Below are positions 33,701 to 44,599 of a stretch of 64,000 nt of DNA, one piece after another (the stretch's first letter is position 1; each line of letters opens with the position of its first letter). A program made the position numbers and the translations under genes. The notes under the pieces are model-generated. The model searched no databases and was not told the DNA's origin. It saw nothing but the letters and a program-made list of their open reading frames with translations. The stretch comes from Tigriopus japonicus. Its lineage: Eukaryota > Arthropoda > Copepoda > Harpacticoida > Harpacticidae. Where the stretch lies: the NCBI GenBank assembly GCA_010645155.1, contig CM021319.1, forward strand, positions 5,765,333-5,829,332. Direction: 5' to 3'.

Positions 33701-34727
33701 TTGATGTTAGGACGCGGACACTCAACTCAATTTGGGTCAAAAAAAGGCATATGCGTATGTCTTTGTATCTCCAGATAACGTTTGCCTTAGAAACATCAAC
33801 GATCATTGAGGCCGGCATCTAAAAAAATTTTCATTGCATACCGAACTCGAAAAGAAATATTTAAGAGGTTGTGCAGTATTACTCGGAACATTTGATCACG
33901 AGATCACTGGATGCCAAGGTACTTCTTGGACACTGGACTTAAAGCCCTAAGATTTAGCATCTTTATCTGGACTGAATGAAGAGCGAGATGTTTGAGTTCC
34001 ATGTTTTGTAACAAACCCTGAACGTGAGCATATCTTGATCCCTCATGAATTTACGGCTCTAATCTGTCCCAACTAGTTTGCAAATTGAATCAATGCAATA
34101 AAAGCATGCTGTTTCAAGAAAAATTAAACTAATGCATTACAAGGTAACGGCTTGCACTTTTTTGACATGAATAACAACATTGAACACAAGTTATAACCAT
34201 GAACGTCAGAAAAATGGTGGGCACCTACTAATACTCTTTTATCATCATTTGTGATTTTTGAGTGGTTTACACAAAACAATACAATTCGTTAGCATTAAAG
34301 AATATGGATGATCTACTGTCTCAAAATCGGACAGTCCACGTCGTGTCCCGATTTCATTTGGCTAAAAGCTCATCCATGATCCTGTTCTATCTCTTTACAC
34401 ATCAAAGAGGTGGACCTAAAGTAGGTGGACCTACCTACCTGGTCCTTATCCTTTTGGGTCCATACCCAGGCATGCATGAGGTCACTACGGTGTTTATATC
34501 CAGTTCTCGAGTGAAAGTAAAAGTGCGTGTTGAGTGTCGTTCGTCTGTCGAGCTAGTGTTTTCAGGTGGTGGCGGCGGCGGCCTTGTCGATCCTGTCCTT
34601 GATCCCTGGACCAATGGCCATGGCCCTCTAGACGATTGTCCCATCCCAACCTACACATCGTCCTTGACGCGTTCGTTGTTCCTTGTTTGCCCGCTTCCTC
34701 GCTCGTTGGCCTCCTATTCTGTGACTG
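30720..34727. other. Intergenic, simple repeats only
   Basis: Upstream of CP2 (-) and of the MFS gene (+). It contains a GTACGTAC tract (31,863-31,895), GTTGTTG/GGTGG runs near 31,980-32,030, and ATGG tetramers (32,221-32,238). Several overlapping ORFs on both strands around 30.9-33.4 kb lack recognisable motifs and are probably chance. Confidence 0.5.
31863..31895. repeat. (GTAC)n simple repeat
   Basis: Two short runs of the self-complementary tetramer ACGT/GTAC separated by CCTTGTCAAC. Confidence 0.85.
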
Positions 34728-36890
34728 ATGGCGCCCGTCTGGTGGTCCGGAGGTCTTCGAGGCTTGCGAGGCCCGTCTTTGACCTCCTGTTCCACCTATC
34801 GCCCCTCGCTAAGGGGTGCATTAGCCCTACGTTCCCTGAGTGTCACGCCTTCCCGTCATGGTCCGGACCCGCCACCGGCCTCTGGGGGGTTCTTATCTAA
34901 ATTCCTAGGTCCCCAATCGGCCTTGACGGACACGCCGCACAAAACGAATCGATGGACCATGTTCCTGCCCGCGTTTGCTACCCACATTTGCTTGGGTGCG
35001 CCTTACGGCTGGTCGGCCATCTCAGCCGCATTGTCCAAGGAACACGGTTGGGTGGTGTCATCCTCGGCTGATTGGGCCTTGGATTACTGTACCTACCCTA
35101 TGTCCGTCATGGTGAGTGTGACTTATGTGTTTCCAAAGTAACGAACATTGATCCACGCCTTTCTGCTTTGGCCGATGCGGGATTTAGATTGCGGCGGGCG
35201 GTCTCTCTGCCGCCATAATGGGCCCCTGGACCATGAAAGTGGGCACGCGAATGGCTTTGACGACGGGTGGCACCCTTTTCGGATTGGGATTTGCGTTGTC
35301 GGCGTTGGGTGTCGCCAACCACAACCTGGCTGTCCTTTACGCGGGCAATTGTAAGACGAGCCTGATCCCTTCTGAGGTATTCTTACGCGTTTAATCAATG
35401 ATGTTTCGTGGTCTTCGTCCGTAGTGTTGTGCGGTTTTGGGTATGGTTGCTCGTACACGCCACCTATTCAAGCATTGCTCGAATGGTTCCCGGATAAGAA
35501 AGGCCTTGCTTCTGGAATCGTAATTGCTGGATTCGGTTCGGGTGCGCTTTTCTTCACGCCCATGATGAACTTCCTGACTCGTACTTACTCTCAAATGCCT
35601 CAATACTTGGGCTCCTCCCTCGAAACGATCACCGAAGGAGGCAAAGTCTTCACGCAAATCGGCGATTCGCTCAAAGAAGTGGTGTACGCCACTCAAGCCG
35701 ATTTAGCCAAACTGCCTTACTCCGATATGATGGAGGGCTTCTATCTGGTGGATTCGGGTAACTCGGGTGTGGCTATGAGTTTGGCCACGATAGGGGCCAT
35801 GTACACAGGGGCCATTATTTCGTCCGCATTCCTTCTCAAAAAACCTAGCAGTCAGTACCTACCCACCGGTTGGACGCCCCCTCCGGTCACTGGAACCTCG
35901 GGGTTGAATGTCAATACCAGTACGGTGATGAGAACGCCCCAATTCTGGCTGCTCTTTACCACCTCCACTTTATTGGCCACGGGTGGCATGGGCCTAATGT
36001 CAGTGGCTAAGCCCATGATTGGCGAGGTGTTCACGAGTTCCATGCCAGGCTTGGTCACGGCGGCCTTTGCCTCTAGCTACCTCATGGTAAATTTTTATAT
36101 TGCCGTTTGCCAAATCATAGAAAGTTCTAAGGACCTCTTAATTTTATATTCAGGCCATGGCTGGTGGAAACCTGGCTGGCCGTTTAGGTTGGGCTGCTGT
36201 GTCGGACAAGATCGGTCGTCGAGCTACTTTCAATGTCTTCACCTTAGGGGCGGTACCAATTTTCGCTTCCCTGCCTTATACGATCACTCAGGTTGTGAGT
36301 AATCCCGATGGTCCCTTGGCACCCGTGTATTTGGGCATGTTCTGCGCTTCCACGGTGGCTGCCATCTCCATCATGGGTGGCGTTTTTGCTGTGCTTCCCG
36401 CTTATGAGGCTGACTTATACGGGCCCAAATACGTTCAAGCCATTCACGGTCGGTTCTTGCTCTCAGCCACCATGTCAACCATCGCTGGACCCATGTTGCT
36501 GCTCAATCTGCGCAAAATGGCCGAGAGCTCCGCCATTCAAGGTGCGATTGAATCTTCATTTTGAGTAGTGTTTGCAAGTTGAATTCATCGTTTTTTGTTC
36601 CTCCTCCAGATTTGTTGTCCAAGGTTGATCCTGACAAATTCCAGAATCTCTTTGGAGCGGACCTTGGACAAGCCCAAACTTTGATTGAAGCCAAAACTCT
36701 GACCATTTCCAAGCTCATGACCATCATGCCCCAAGGGACAGTGGACCCCTCGCCTTTTATCTACAACAACACCATGTACACCATGGCTGGTTTGGTGAGC
36801 GTGGCAGCGGCCTTGCATTTCATGGTTCGTCCCGTGGACCCCAAGTACTTTGAGAAAACCGATACGTCTGAAGAAAAGAAACAAGCATGA
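34728..36890 (+). CDS. MFS transporter, oxalate/formate-antiporter-like, with presequence
   Basis: Major facilitator carrier; the substrate is not known from sequence. Five exons join in frame: 34,728-35,111, 35,188-35,350, 35,425-36,086, 36,154-36,541 and 36,610-36,890. Introns are 67-76 bp with GT-AG ends, giving 625 aa. Twelve hydrophobic segments are plausible. Family motifs include 'GFGYGCSYTPPIQALLEWFPDKKGLASG' in the first half (OFA-type region) and 'AGRLGWAAVSDKIGRR' between later helices. This resembles microbial oxalate:formate/monocarboxylate carriers more than animal SLC16. Residues 1-77 precede the first helix and are Arg/Ser-rich with no acidic residue up to about 43, like a mitochondrial presequence. 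Loops of ~60 residues after helix 6 and near the end ('LLSKVDPDKFQNLFGADLGQ') are unusual. The introns show it is a nuclear gene, not contamination. Confidence 0.85.
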
Positions 36891-37627
36891 TCTGATATGA
36901 AGAGGAATGATTTTCATCCAAACGGTTTCGCCCTCCCCGTAGCCGAGTGATACAGCGTACGAGATGATACGCTCAACCCAAGTACTTAAACTTTAACGTA
37001 TCAAGATTTTGAAGATTACAGATTGGTTATATCTAAAAAGTTAGCATTCCATTATATTCCAAAAGATCTTTTGAAAATCAGACGGTCGAAGATTGTTTGG
37101 GTTCCTTTGTTCCAAATCAAAAGACAGGGTTTTTGTTTATCCCTGCTTTCTTCATCGGAATATCCTGTCAATCTGGTTCTAAATTATTAACGAATCCTTA
37201 ATATTTAGTCTATCTTGTAAGAATGATCCAGAAGGGGGAAGAACAAGTTTGGAGGGAAAGGCAACGAGGTTTCGAACACCCGCCAACTACGGCCGAGACC
37301 GCACATTTTAGCCGCATTAGCTGGCCGAGGTTGCGAGGCTACGTTTTTATCTGTATTTTTTGTGACGTACGTAGACACAGCAAGCACGAGGCTGGCTGTG
37401 CGAGACTGATGGATGAATCAGGGCTGAGAGATACAGAGAATAGACGGGCGAGATAGAGAGGCCAACGAGCCAGCTTACTAAGTTAGTCACCAACAAGAAG
37501 TTAATCATCAGAAATATTAGTCATCCTCGACGATCGCATAACCATCTTCGCTTCGGGGTCCTCAGTCGGTCAGTCCTTACTCGTGAATCGCGCCCGTGTT
37601 CCGGACCCGAAAATATCAACACTCAAA
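36891..37627. other. MFS 3' flank and CHMP4 5' flank
   Basis: Holds the 3' UTR of the MFS gene and the CHMP4 promoter/5' UTR. No further gene is seen. Confidence 0.4.
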
Positions 37628-38308
37628 ATGTCGTTTCTGAAGCTTTTCTCCGGGAAGAAGGGCGAGAAGCCGCCCACCACCGGAGAAGCCATTCAAAGTC
37701 TCCGCGAGACCGAGGAGATGCTCGAGAAGAAGCAAAAGTTCCTCGAGTCCAAAGTTGAGGCCGAGCAGGCCACTGCCCGCAAGTTCGCCAAGACCAACAA
37801 ACGGTTGGCCTTGCAAGCCCTCAAGAAGAAGAAGCGCTACGAACGACAACTCCAACAGATCGATGGCACACTCACCACCATCGAATCCCAGCGAGAAGCT
37901 CTGGAAGGGGCTAACACCAACACAGCCGTCCTCACGACCATGGGGTCGGCGGCCAAGGCCTTGAAGAAAGCCCACGCCGATATGGATGTGGATCAGGTCC
38001 ATGATATGATGGATGATATTGCCGAGCAGCAAGATGTAGCGCGCGAGATCTCGGACGCCATCTCTAATCCCGTGGCTTTCGGGCACGATTTCGACGAGGA
38101 CGAGCTCGAAGCTGAGCTCAATGAGCTGGAGAACGAGTTGGAAGAACAAGAACAGGAAGACCTCGACCGAGAGCTCCTCAAGGTGTCCGGACCTAACACG
38201 GAAAAACTCCCCGAAGTGCCCATGGCCGAACCTGCAGCCGTGGCCAAGCCCAAGGTCAAGTCCAAGGAGGATGACGAGCTGGCCGAGTTAGCGGCTTGGG
38301 CTTCGTAA
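37628..38308 (+). CDS. shrb: CHMP4/Shrub, ESCRT-III core subunit
   Basis: Snf7-family subunit that polymerises into the membrane-scission filament in endosomal sorting, cytokinesis and repair. The 226-residue protein starts at the ATG at 37,628 (MSFLKLFSGKK). It has a basic N-terminal helix pair (to ~120: 'KKQKFLESKVEAEQATARKF', 'NKRLALQALKKKKRYERQL') and the conserved 'NTAVLTTMGSAAKALKKAH'. An acidic C-terminal half ('DFDEDELEAELNELENELEEQ') provides autoinhibition. The tail 'DDELAELAAWAS' matches the Alix/Bro1-binding helix of CHMP4. Its size matches human CHMP4B (224 aa). It is intronless. Confidence 0.96.
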   Translation: MSFLKLFSGKKGEKPPTTGEAIQSLRETEEMLEKKQKFLESKVEAEQATARKFAKTNKRLALQALKKKKRYERQLQQIDGTLTTIESQREALEGANTNTAVLTTMGSAAKALKKAHADMDVDQVHDMMDDIAEQQDVAREISDAISNPVAFGHDFDEDELEAELNELENELEEQEQEDLDRELLKVSGPNTEKLPEVPMAEPAAVAKPKVKSKEDDELAELAAWAS

Positions 38309-39134
38309 ACATCGAGAACGCTGCCCAAATCATGTCTGACCCCAATCGCAACTCGCCCTAATACATTCTCTATTCCATGATAATGATGACATCATTGACT
38401 TTGCTTAAGTTGGCTTCATCGGCCCCGTTTGAAACATGTGCCCACCTGCGACAGTGAGATAAAGACCAAGGAAAACGGGTCACATCACCGCCGTGCGGAC
38501 CAATTAAAGGGGTTTTTTTTTTCATTTTCGATCAGCTCACGACTTACCCCCTCCCTCCTTTTTATTATGATATCATCGATGAGCTAGCTAACCAAAGCTA
38601 TTGAACTATTCTATGAAGAAATACAACTAAATCTATGACACACGACATTGAATGACGTTCGTGCATTTGGTACCAGGCAACTTATATGGTCTTTCTTATC
38701 ACTGGTCGTATTCATTCAAGGCCAAAGTACTATTCCACCGCTTTACGCAATTGCCAAAGTGCACCTCCGAACGCGCCTCCTTTAGTTGCGATACTCTTGT
38801 CAACTCTCGAACTCGACTGGAGATCCTGATATTGATTATATCATCATGAGGCCTTAGGAAAAACGACGTAGAGGTGCTTTCTTTCTCTCTCTCTTTCTCT
38901 CATGCCCTCCTCCCCTCAGACCACAGATTCCCAAATATTTCATAAAACACCCTTGCACCTATACAAGTGTCGCTTCCAACGTTCTTTCACAAGTGTTTCC
39001 AAATCATTATTCAAAGTTCGGGATAGTTAGTGATCCCTAGGCCCTAAAAGTGATCTCAGTTGGGCTCTTGGGATCCCTTTGACCACTTGCTAGTTTCTTG
39101 GCTATGGCCAGACCTCCACGAACCGGATCTGATT
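38309..39134. other. CHMP4 3' flank, no other gene
   Basis: A T-rich tract and a pyrimidine-rich block near 38,880. No coding signal is recognised. Confidence 0.4.
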
Positions 39135-39440
39135 ATGTCCACGACGAGTGAAAGTAGTCAACTCTCCGACTCCAATTCGAGCAGAATCGTTCCTTCAACC
39201 ACCCGTGGAAGTCGCCCTCCGCCTTCTCGTAGACCCCCCTTCATTCGTGGACGGGTTTATCGAGCTCCGCCGCCTCATATCAGTCGCCAATTTCCCGCTG
39301 CCGGACGATCCCCAGTGCTTGCGCGATCTGGAGCAGGGTTAACTCCGATCCGAGGTGATTCGCCACGCCCAGGTCGTGTCCCTCCTCCCTCTGCTTTGGA
39401 TCGAAACGATCTCAAACGAATCTCTCTAAGGAGCCGTACT
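39135..39440 (+). CDS. Possible Pro/Arg/Ser-rich first exon, unidentified
   Basis: An ATG at 39,135 opens a frame with a Ser-rich start (MSTTSESSQLSDSNSS) followed by repeated PPPS, RPPF, PAAGRSP and PRPGRVPPPS segments, all likely disordered. The coding look ends around 'DRNDLKR', after which the frame becomes AT-rich. I could not find a strong splice donor there. It may belong to the same gene as the exon-like stretches at 40,475-40,700 and 40,736-41,053, or be chance. No function is offered. Confidence 0.3.
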
Positions 39441-40735
39441 TTCTTAACGTTCGTTTCAAAGGGGTTTTCAATTATTGTCATATCAGAAAATAGTTTTTTG
39501 TTCAAATAATTGAGATAATGTAAGGGAAAAGACTATCAGTTATCGAAGGTCCAGCTCCTTTCTTGAATTTTTTTTTTGTCAGAGTTCATTTCTAAGGAGT
39601 GAAGAAAAAACGGTCAATATTTTTGTAGGCAGGCTGCTCAAGGTTTTTTTAAAAAGAAGAGAGAAGACTGCTTTCTGCGTCTTGTAATTTATTTTCCAAT
39701 TTTCAAAATGGATGAACAAGTTCAAAAGTAAAAATCCATCTTTTCTTACGACAATCCCATGTGGTACACAATGTACCCTACCTCTCTCTTTACTGCAAAT
39801 CTGTAAATCAAATGTTTTGAAGTTCGCGATTTCATCCTTTGTAAGGCTAGCGAATTTCGGCAAACAATCATAAGGTTTAAGACAAAGTTACTTCAGATAC
39901 TTCTGTTTGTACTATGTAAACAAAAGAGCTCAATATCTCGCAATAATGAAATCGCTTTTCCATCATGAGCGCCTATAAAATTGAACAGATAGTGTTTTGG
40001 GACACCGTGGTATTTGGCTAAGTGTCTGTTTTAACACAAATTAAAAGAATATGAAAACAGTGAATTCAGTTCTATTAGGCAATCTCAAAGTACAAAATAA
40101 GCACACAACAGGTTTTAATTAGACTTATGTTCTCAAAGATTTTTAACAGACTCGATTCCACCGGGCTCTCTTATTTACGGCAACATACCACCTTTTGTTT
40201 CCAGTGGCCAAAAGACTTTTCCTTTCTTATTAGTAAGTAAGGTCTGAATGACAAAAACATGCCGAAAATTATCAGTTCAGTCAAATAGTAGTATAAACTA
40301 TTACACATTTACAAAATTGTGCACAGTTCAAGTGTCCAAGCAAGAAGTATAGTACCAACACTGTTTGATTATTATGAATGTTTTAATTTTCAATTTTTGG
40401 TCCAAGTTCAATGGATCAGCGACTAGCACAATGTGGATAGTAGATAGATAGTAGTGTAGATATTTGGAGGTAACTTGTTCATGGGGCAGAATGAAGGTAA
40501 CAAAAAAGAATTGAGGCCAAGGCTTTCATTTCCTTCGAAGATATGTCCCACTTCCCACCGTAGGGGAAGAATGGACTTTGGGAAAATCTCCAACAAGAAA
40601 CAATTTGTACGAGCCTCTTTGGTCACAAGACTCAAAGGGCAATTAAAAAGTCCGGAACACGTTCTAAATGAATTCGTAAACATTGATCAAACCCAGGTCA
40701 GCGACAGTTTAGCTTATCATTGAGGGAAATGCCTC

Positions 40736-41053
40736 ATGGCAACTTGGAAACGAATGTTAACAACAATAATCGGTCAATTGATCAGAAGAAACTATAAAGG
40801 CCAGCATCCCCTTCTGGGGTCATCAAAGAACATCGCTGAGGAAGAAATTGGAACCACAACTGACGAAACCGCCAGCGATTGCGAAAAACTCGAAGCACCA
40901 AGCGGAACAACTCACAGCTTGATCCAGGACATCGATCGCCTCACTCCTCTTTCTCAATCCAGTGGAATTAAGAGTACCTCTGTGATCCAAAGGAACGACA
41001 TGACGATTCCAAATGGCCATCAACCCTCTCTAACCAACGGAACCACTGACAAG
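40736..41053 (+). CDS. Possible internal exon, unidentified
   Basis: The open frame ends at a good donor (ACAAG|GTAAGA, 41,053/41,054) after a polar, Thr/Ser/Asn-rich sequence ('EEEIGTTTDETASDCEKLEAPSG', 'SVIQRNDMTIPNGHQPSLTNG'). The left edge is uncertain; CCAG at 40,803-40,806 is one possible acceptor. An upstream stretch at 40,475-40,700 is basic ('PTSHRRGRMDFGKISNKKQF') and ends at CAG|GTCAGC, in a phase compatible with that acceptor. No homologous family is recognised. Confidence 0.3.
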
Positions 41054-42622
41054 GTAAGACAGCAGCCAACCAAAATGTTCTTGATCGACCACAATCCTAT
41101 CTTGATCTCTTGTGTCTTGCACTAAGAATCGAGGTTCTCTCGATAGGAATGACTCATTTGAAGCTCCCTCCAGAGAAAGGTAGTGCAGATGTTTTTCCTC
41201 CGTCGAACTCGGATCACATGTTCGGGGAATGTGTCGTTTGTGGCCCTTATCCGCTCTCCTCAACTCCTCTGCATAAGGGCCCTATTTCAAAAAGACCTGG
41301 CAGTGTTGCAGTCCAAATGATGTATTTATTACTTCAAAGTGTTCTAAACTTTTTAGCTTGGGAAGATGGAATAAGAACGATGGGAGTCATCTTCACTCCA
41401 TTCAGTTGCTATTTTTTTTCTTTGAGCAAAACCAATCTGTTCATTCTTGTTAATGATTTCAAGCATGAAATGCTCAACAAGGAGAATCAAATCGTTCGGA
41501 AGGCTTTGTATATAGTAGTATGTAGAGTGAAACGCACATGTGTTCCGTGTGATAAAGGGACCTTCTCTTCAGCCTTTCTCTCACCCTCGTATCATGAAAA
41601 CTAACAGCCTGGGTGCCCTCATTTACGACAAGTCGAACCTAAAATGCTTTGATGCGAAAAAATACTGGTGAGAGAAATCGAGAGTCAACCGAAGTGTACG
41701 TATGTGTGTACGTACAATACGTGCCGTTGTGTAATGAGCGGAGGAAATCAAACAATTGCTGTGATCCCCATTGCTCGGGCCGGATTCTTGAAGGAGCACG
41801 TAAGAACATACCCAAGATATTTTGGCTACGTCGTGTCAAGTGAGGCTAAATTAATGGGTTCGACCGACCTTTGTTGACCATAAATCATTTTGAAAGCTAC
41901 GCCTTTCTTGCATTCAAATTTCTTTATTGTCAAGAGTAAACAGAGCTCGAATTCGAATCAAATCAATTCTTAGATCATCAGACCTACTTAAGATTCGCCA
42001 CAATGGGTCATGCATTTGAGATATCTGTCGCCGCATGCAGATTCATCTTCATCCTAAGTCAACTTTCATCCCTTGTATTTCGAAAGCTCTTATTTTTTGC
42101 CTTGGGACAGCCTATTCTGAAAAATCACCTCCAGACAGGATAGGCATGTCGTTTGTGTATGCATGAACCGCGTGTTCGAATTCCAGTTCAGAGTCAAACT
42201 CCGCGCTACTACCTCATCTCTAGGTTTATTCCACATAGGACTACTTTACCTATGGACATGGTTCTTGTTAGGGCTTGGTAATTTGGCACAACTTTGGGAA
42301 AATGCCAAGGGCAATGTTTGGAACAACTTTGCCGACGTTCCATCCCCAGCTAGAATACATTATGAATGAACGTTGTGAGGACCAGACGAGTGAAGTGCTT
42401 CCAATAATTGAGTAGTTCTTATCCTGCTCGAGCCCTTGTCGAAAGATTCTCGTTCAGTCTTAATCTCGCACACACTCGCTTGTTTATGCGATGAACTTCT
42501 TGTTAGAGCAACGGAACGAAATGTGAAAGGTGCGAAGAAGGGGAAAACCTGGGAACTATCAGTCCAGTTCGAACTCCAATATTTTACGCAAACGAGAGAA
42601 AGATATAGAGCAAATCAAATGC
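41054..42622. other. Intergenic/intronic, nothing firm
   Basis: An ORF at 41,110-41,604 has a segment 'LKLPPEKGSADVFPPSNSDHMFG' that could be an exon of the unknown gene to the left, but its splice phases did not match. Otherwise no signal. Confidence 0.35.
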
Positions 42623-44599
42623 ATGTATGCAGACATGTTGCAGCAAGCTCTGGTGATATTTGTTCTACTAACTCATCACTGTTGCTCCACTACAGAAGAG
42701 TTCAGCTCTTTGGAGGCTAGTGAAGAAGACATAACACCCTCAGAGAGTTCTCCACCAAACCATCCGTTGTACCAGTTCTTGGGCAATGTGAGCCAAAACT
42801 TCAATGGCAGTGAGTTCGTGCCTTTTGATCCGATTTTGGGTCCTTCTTTGAAGTCCCGTCGAATTGGATTGGCTCTTCAGCCCGAGCAATGTCTGTCATT
42901 TCGAAGACTTCCAGAGTATTCCACTCGAACAAGAAATGTGTTTAGTGTCGAATCTGGAGATAATTTAAACATTACTTGCATGACAATCCAGCGTCACAAA
43001 TGGATATCGACTGCACCTTTATTTGAGAGCATCGCGAAGCTTGAGAATTTCATTCAGGTCGATGAAAAGAGCAGCCTTTTACCAACATTCCTGTGGTGGT
43101 TGGGTTGCTTTATTGAATGCCTCATTCTTTAAAGCGCCTCAAGGCTCAATTTGGCAATTTTATGGGCCGCAAAAACCAATTTCAAAACCAAACGTCTCGG
43201 CAGTTTTCAAGGGATTGGCGATTGAACGTAGTTCTTTAATGGAACGTTAATGAACGGACAAGGACAAACTCGAACCCAACTGTCATTCCATTTCAGTTGG
43301 TGCTATAAAAATCTCCGATTTGGATGCGATTTCAAGCCTTGCATAGTGGAAGTAGTTTCCGACGTGTTTTTCTCCGTACTGCAGAGGTTCTTTTTGTCAA
43401 CACAAAGGCTAACTTTCGAGAAGCAAGTTTATTGGAAGTTTTTTTCTTAAATTTCGACACAGCTTGGTCCATCTGAGTGGAAACTTCCCATTTGATAAAA
43501 GTTGGTGGCAGGAAAAGTGAACGGTCGCTGAAGTGAAGAAAGTTTTAGGTGTCAATAACTCAAAGCCAACTACAAACTTATTTGACACACTACTCAAGTC
43601 ATCCATAAAATAGTTCACTAGCGGCTTTAAGATTTGTTCAAAGACTTTTTTATGCTTGAAAATGTTTCAAATAACCTTCGAAAACAGTGGATTCAACTTA
43701 TCATGAGAAGATATAATATCTTTAAGACGTATGCAAGTTAAGGCATCTGCATCGATTATACGAAAATTAGGGATGTTTTAAGTGTCTTTCGTTTTTTACG
43801 AACAGGCCCGTTTTATGTTTTCGATGTACTTTTACTTCCCTATAAATTCTGCTCCAAAAATTGTGCGTAAATTGATGGCCTCGTCTAATAATCTCAAGGA
43901 AAACCATCGTTAATCCCAGATTCAATATGAGACTAAGGCTAATTACTTTTTGGTGCTCTTTTCATCAACCTAAAATGCTCATAGACCTACTCGAGTTTGT
44001 CTGAAATTAGAGGCATTCAATTTCAATCGGATATTGACTACTCGCGATTCAGATTCTACGACACTTTGATGCTTACCAATCTCAGTCATCTTCATGTGGG
44101 AGAGTACGCTTGTTCCAGTTTTAGATCCATTAAGCTGACTGAGAGAGTGTTCTTATTTGTCAAAGACCAAGATCATCCGGTGTCATCTCCTCGAATGCGA
44201 GGGAAAACTCATTTGGTGAAGGCCACGCTCGGTTCAGACACAGTGATCCCTTGTCTCCCGGCTCACCCTCAATTTAATGTGTCACTTTATAAGAAGAACA
44301 CTTTCCTTGGGGACAAATATGAGTTTCACCCGCTTAAAGGCTTCATAATACCCAATGTGACCGAATTGTCTTTGGCTGGAGATTATCAATGTCGGTTTAC
44401 ATCATATCATTACTTTGAACAAATTCGAAGCTTTCGTCTACAAGTTGAGGAAAAAACTGTTCTACATGATGTTATTCGTGAATATGAGATCCCAAAACCG
44501 TCCAGAGCATTTCTATGTCACGTGTCTAAATTAGTTTTGAGTGTTGGAGCATTAATCATAAACCTTGCAGTATATTTCCTCTTGCATCAAATAAATTGA
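42623..44599 (+). CDS. VEGFR/PDGFR (PVR)-like Ig membrane protein without kinase
   Basis: A predicted 349-aa cell-surface protein. Exons 42,623-43,057 and 43,985-44,599 join in phase (CAG|GTCGAT donor; CTCATAG|ACC acceptor); the 927-bp intron and its exact ends are inferred. An N-terminal signal peptide ('LQQALVIFVLLTHHCCS') leads to a polar acidic linker. A first Ig domain spans the exon junction ('SVESGDNLNITCMTIQRHKW' ... 'LTNLSHLHVGEYACSS'). The second Ig domain has the VEGFR/PDGFR D2 signature 'TLGSDTVIPCLPAHPQFNVSLYKK' ... 'YEFHPLKGFIIPNVT' ... 'GDYQCRF'. A single hydrophobic segment ('LVLSVGALIINLAVYFLL') ends four residues before the stop. The protein therefore lacks further Ig domains and the tyrosine kinase, suggesting a ligand trap or co-receptor. 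Ligand binding is inference. Confidence 0.75.

Noticed and set aside
34262..34900. 212-codon + ORF overlapping the MFS first exon
   Set aside because: Different frame from the MFS exon, no recognisable content, and the first codons are AT-rich.
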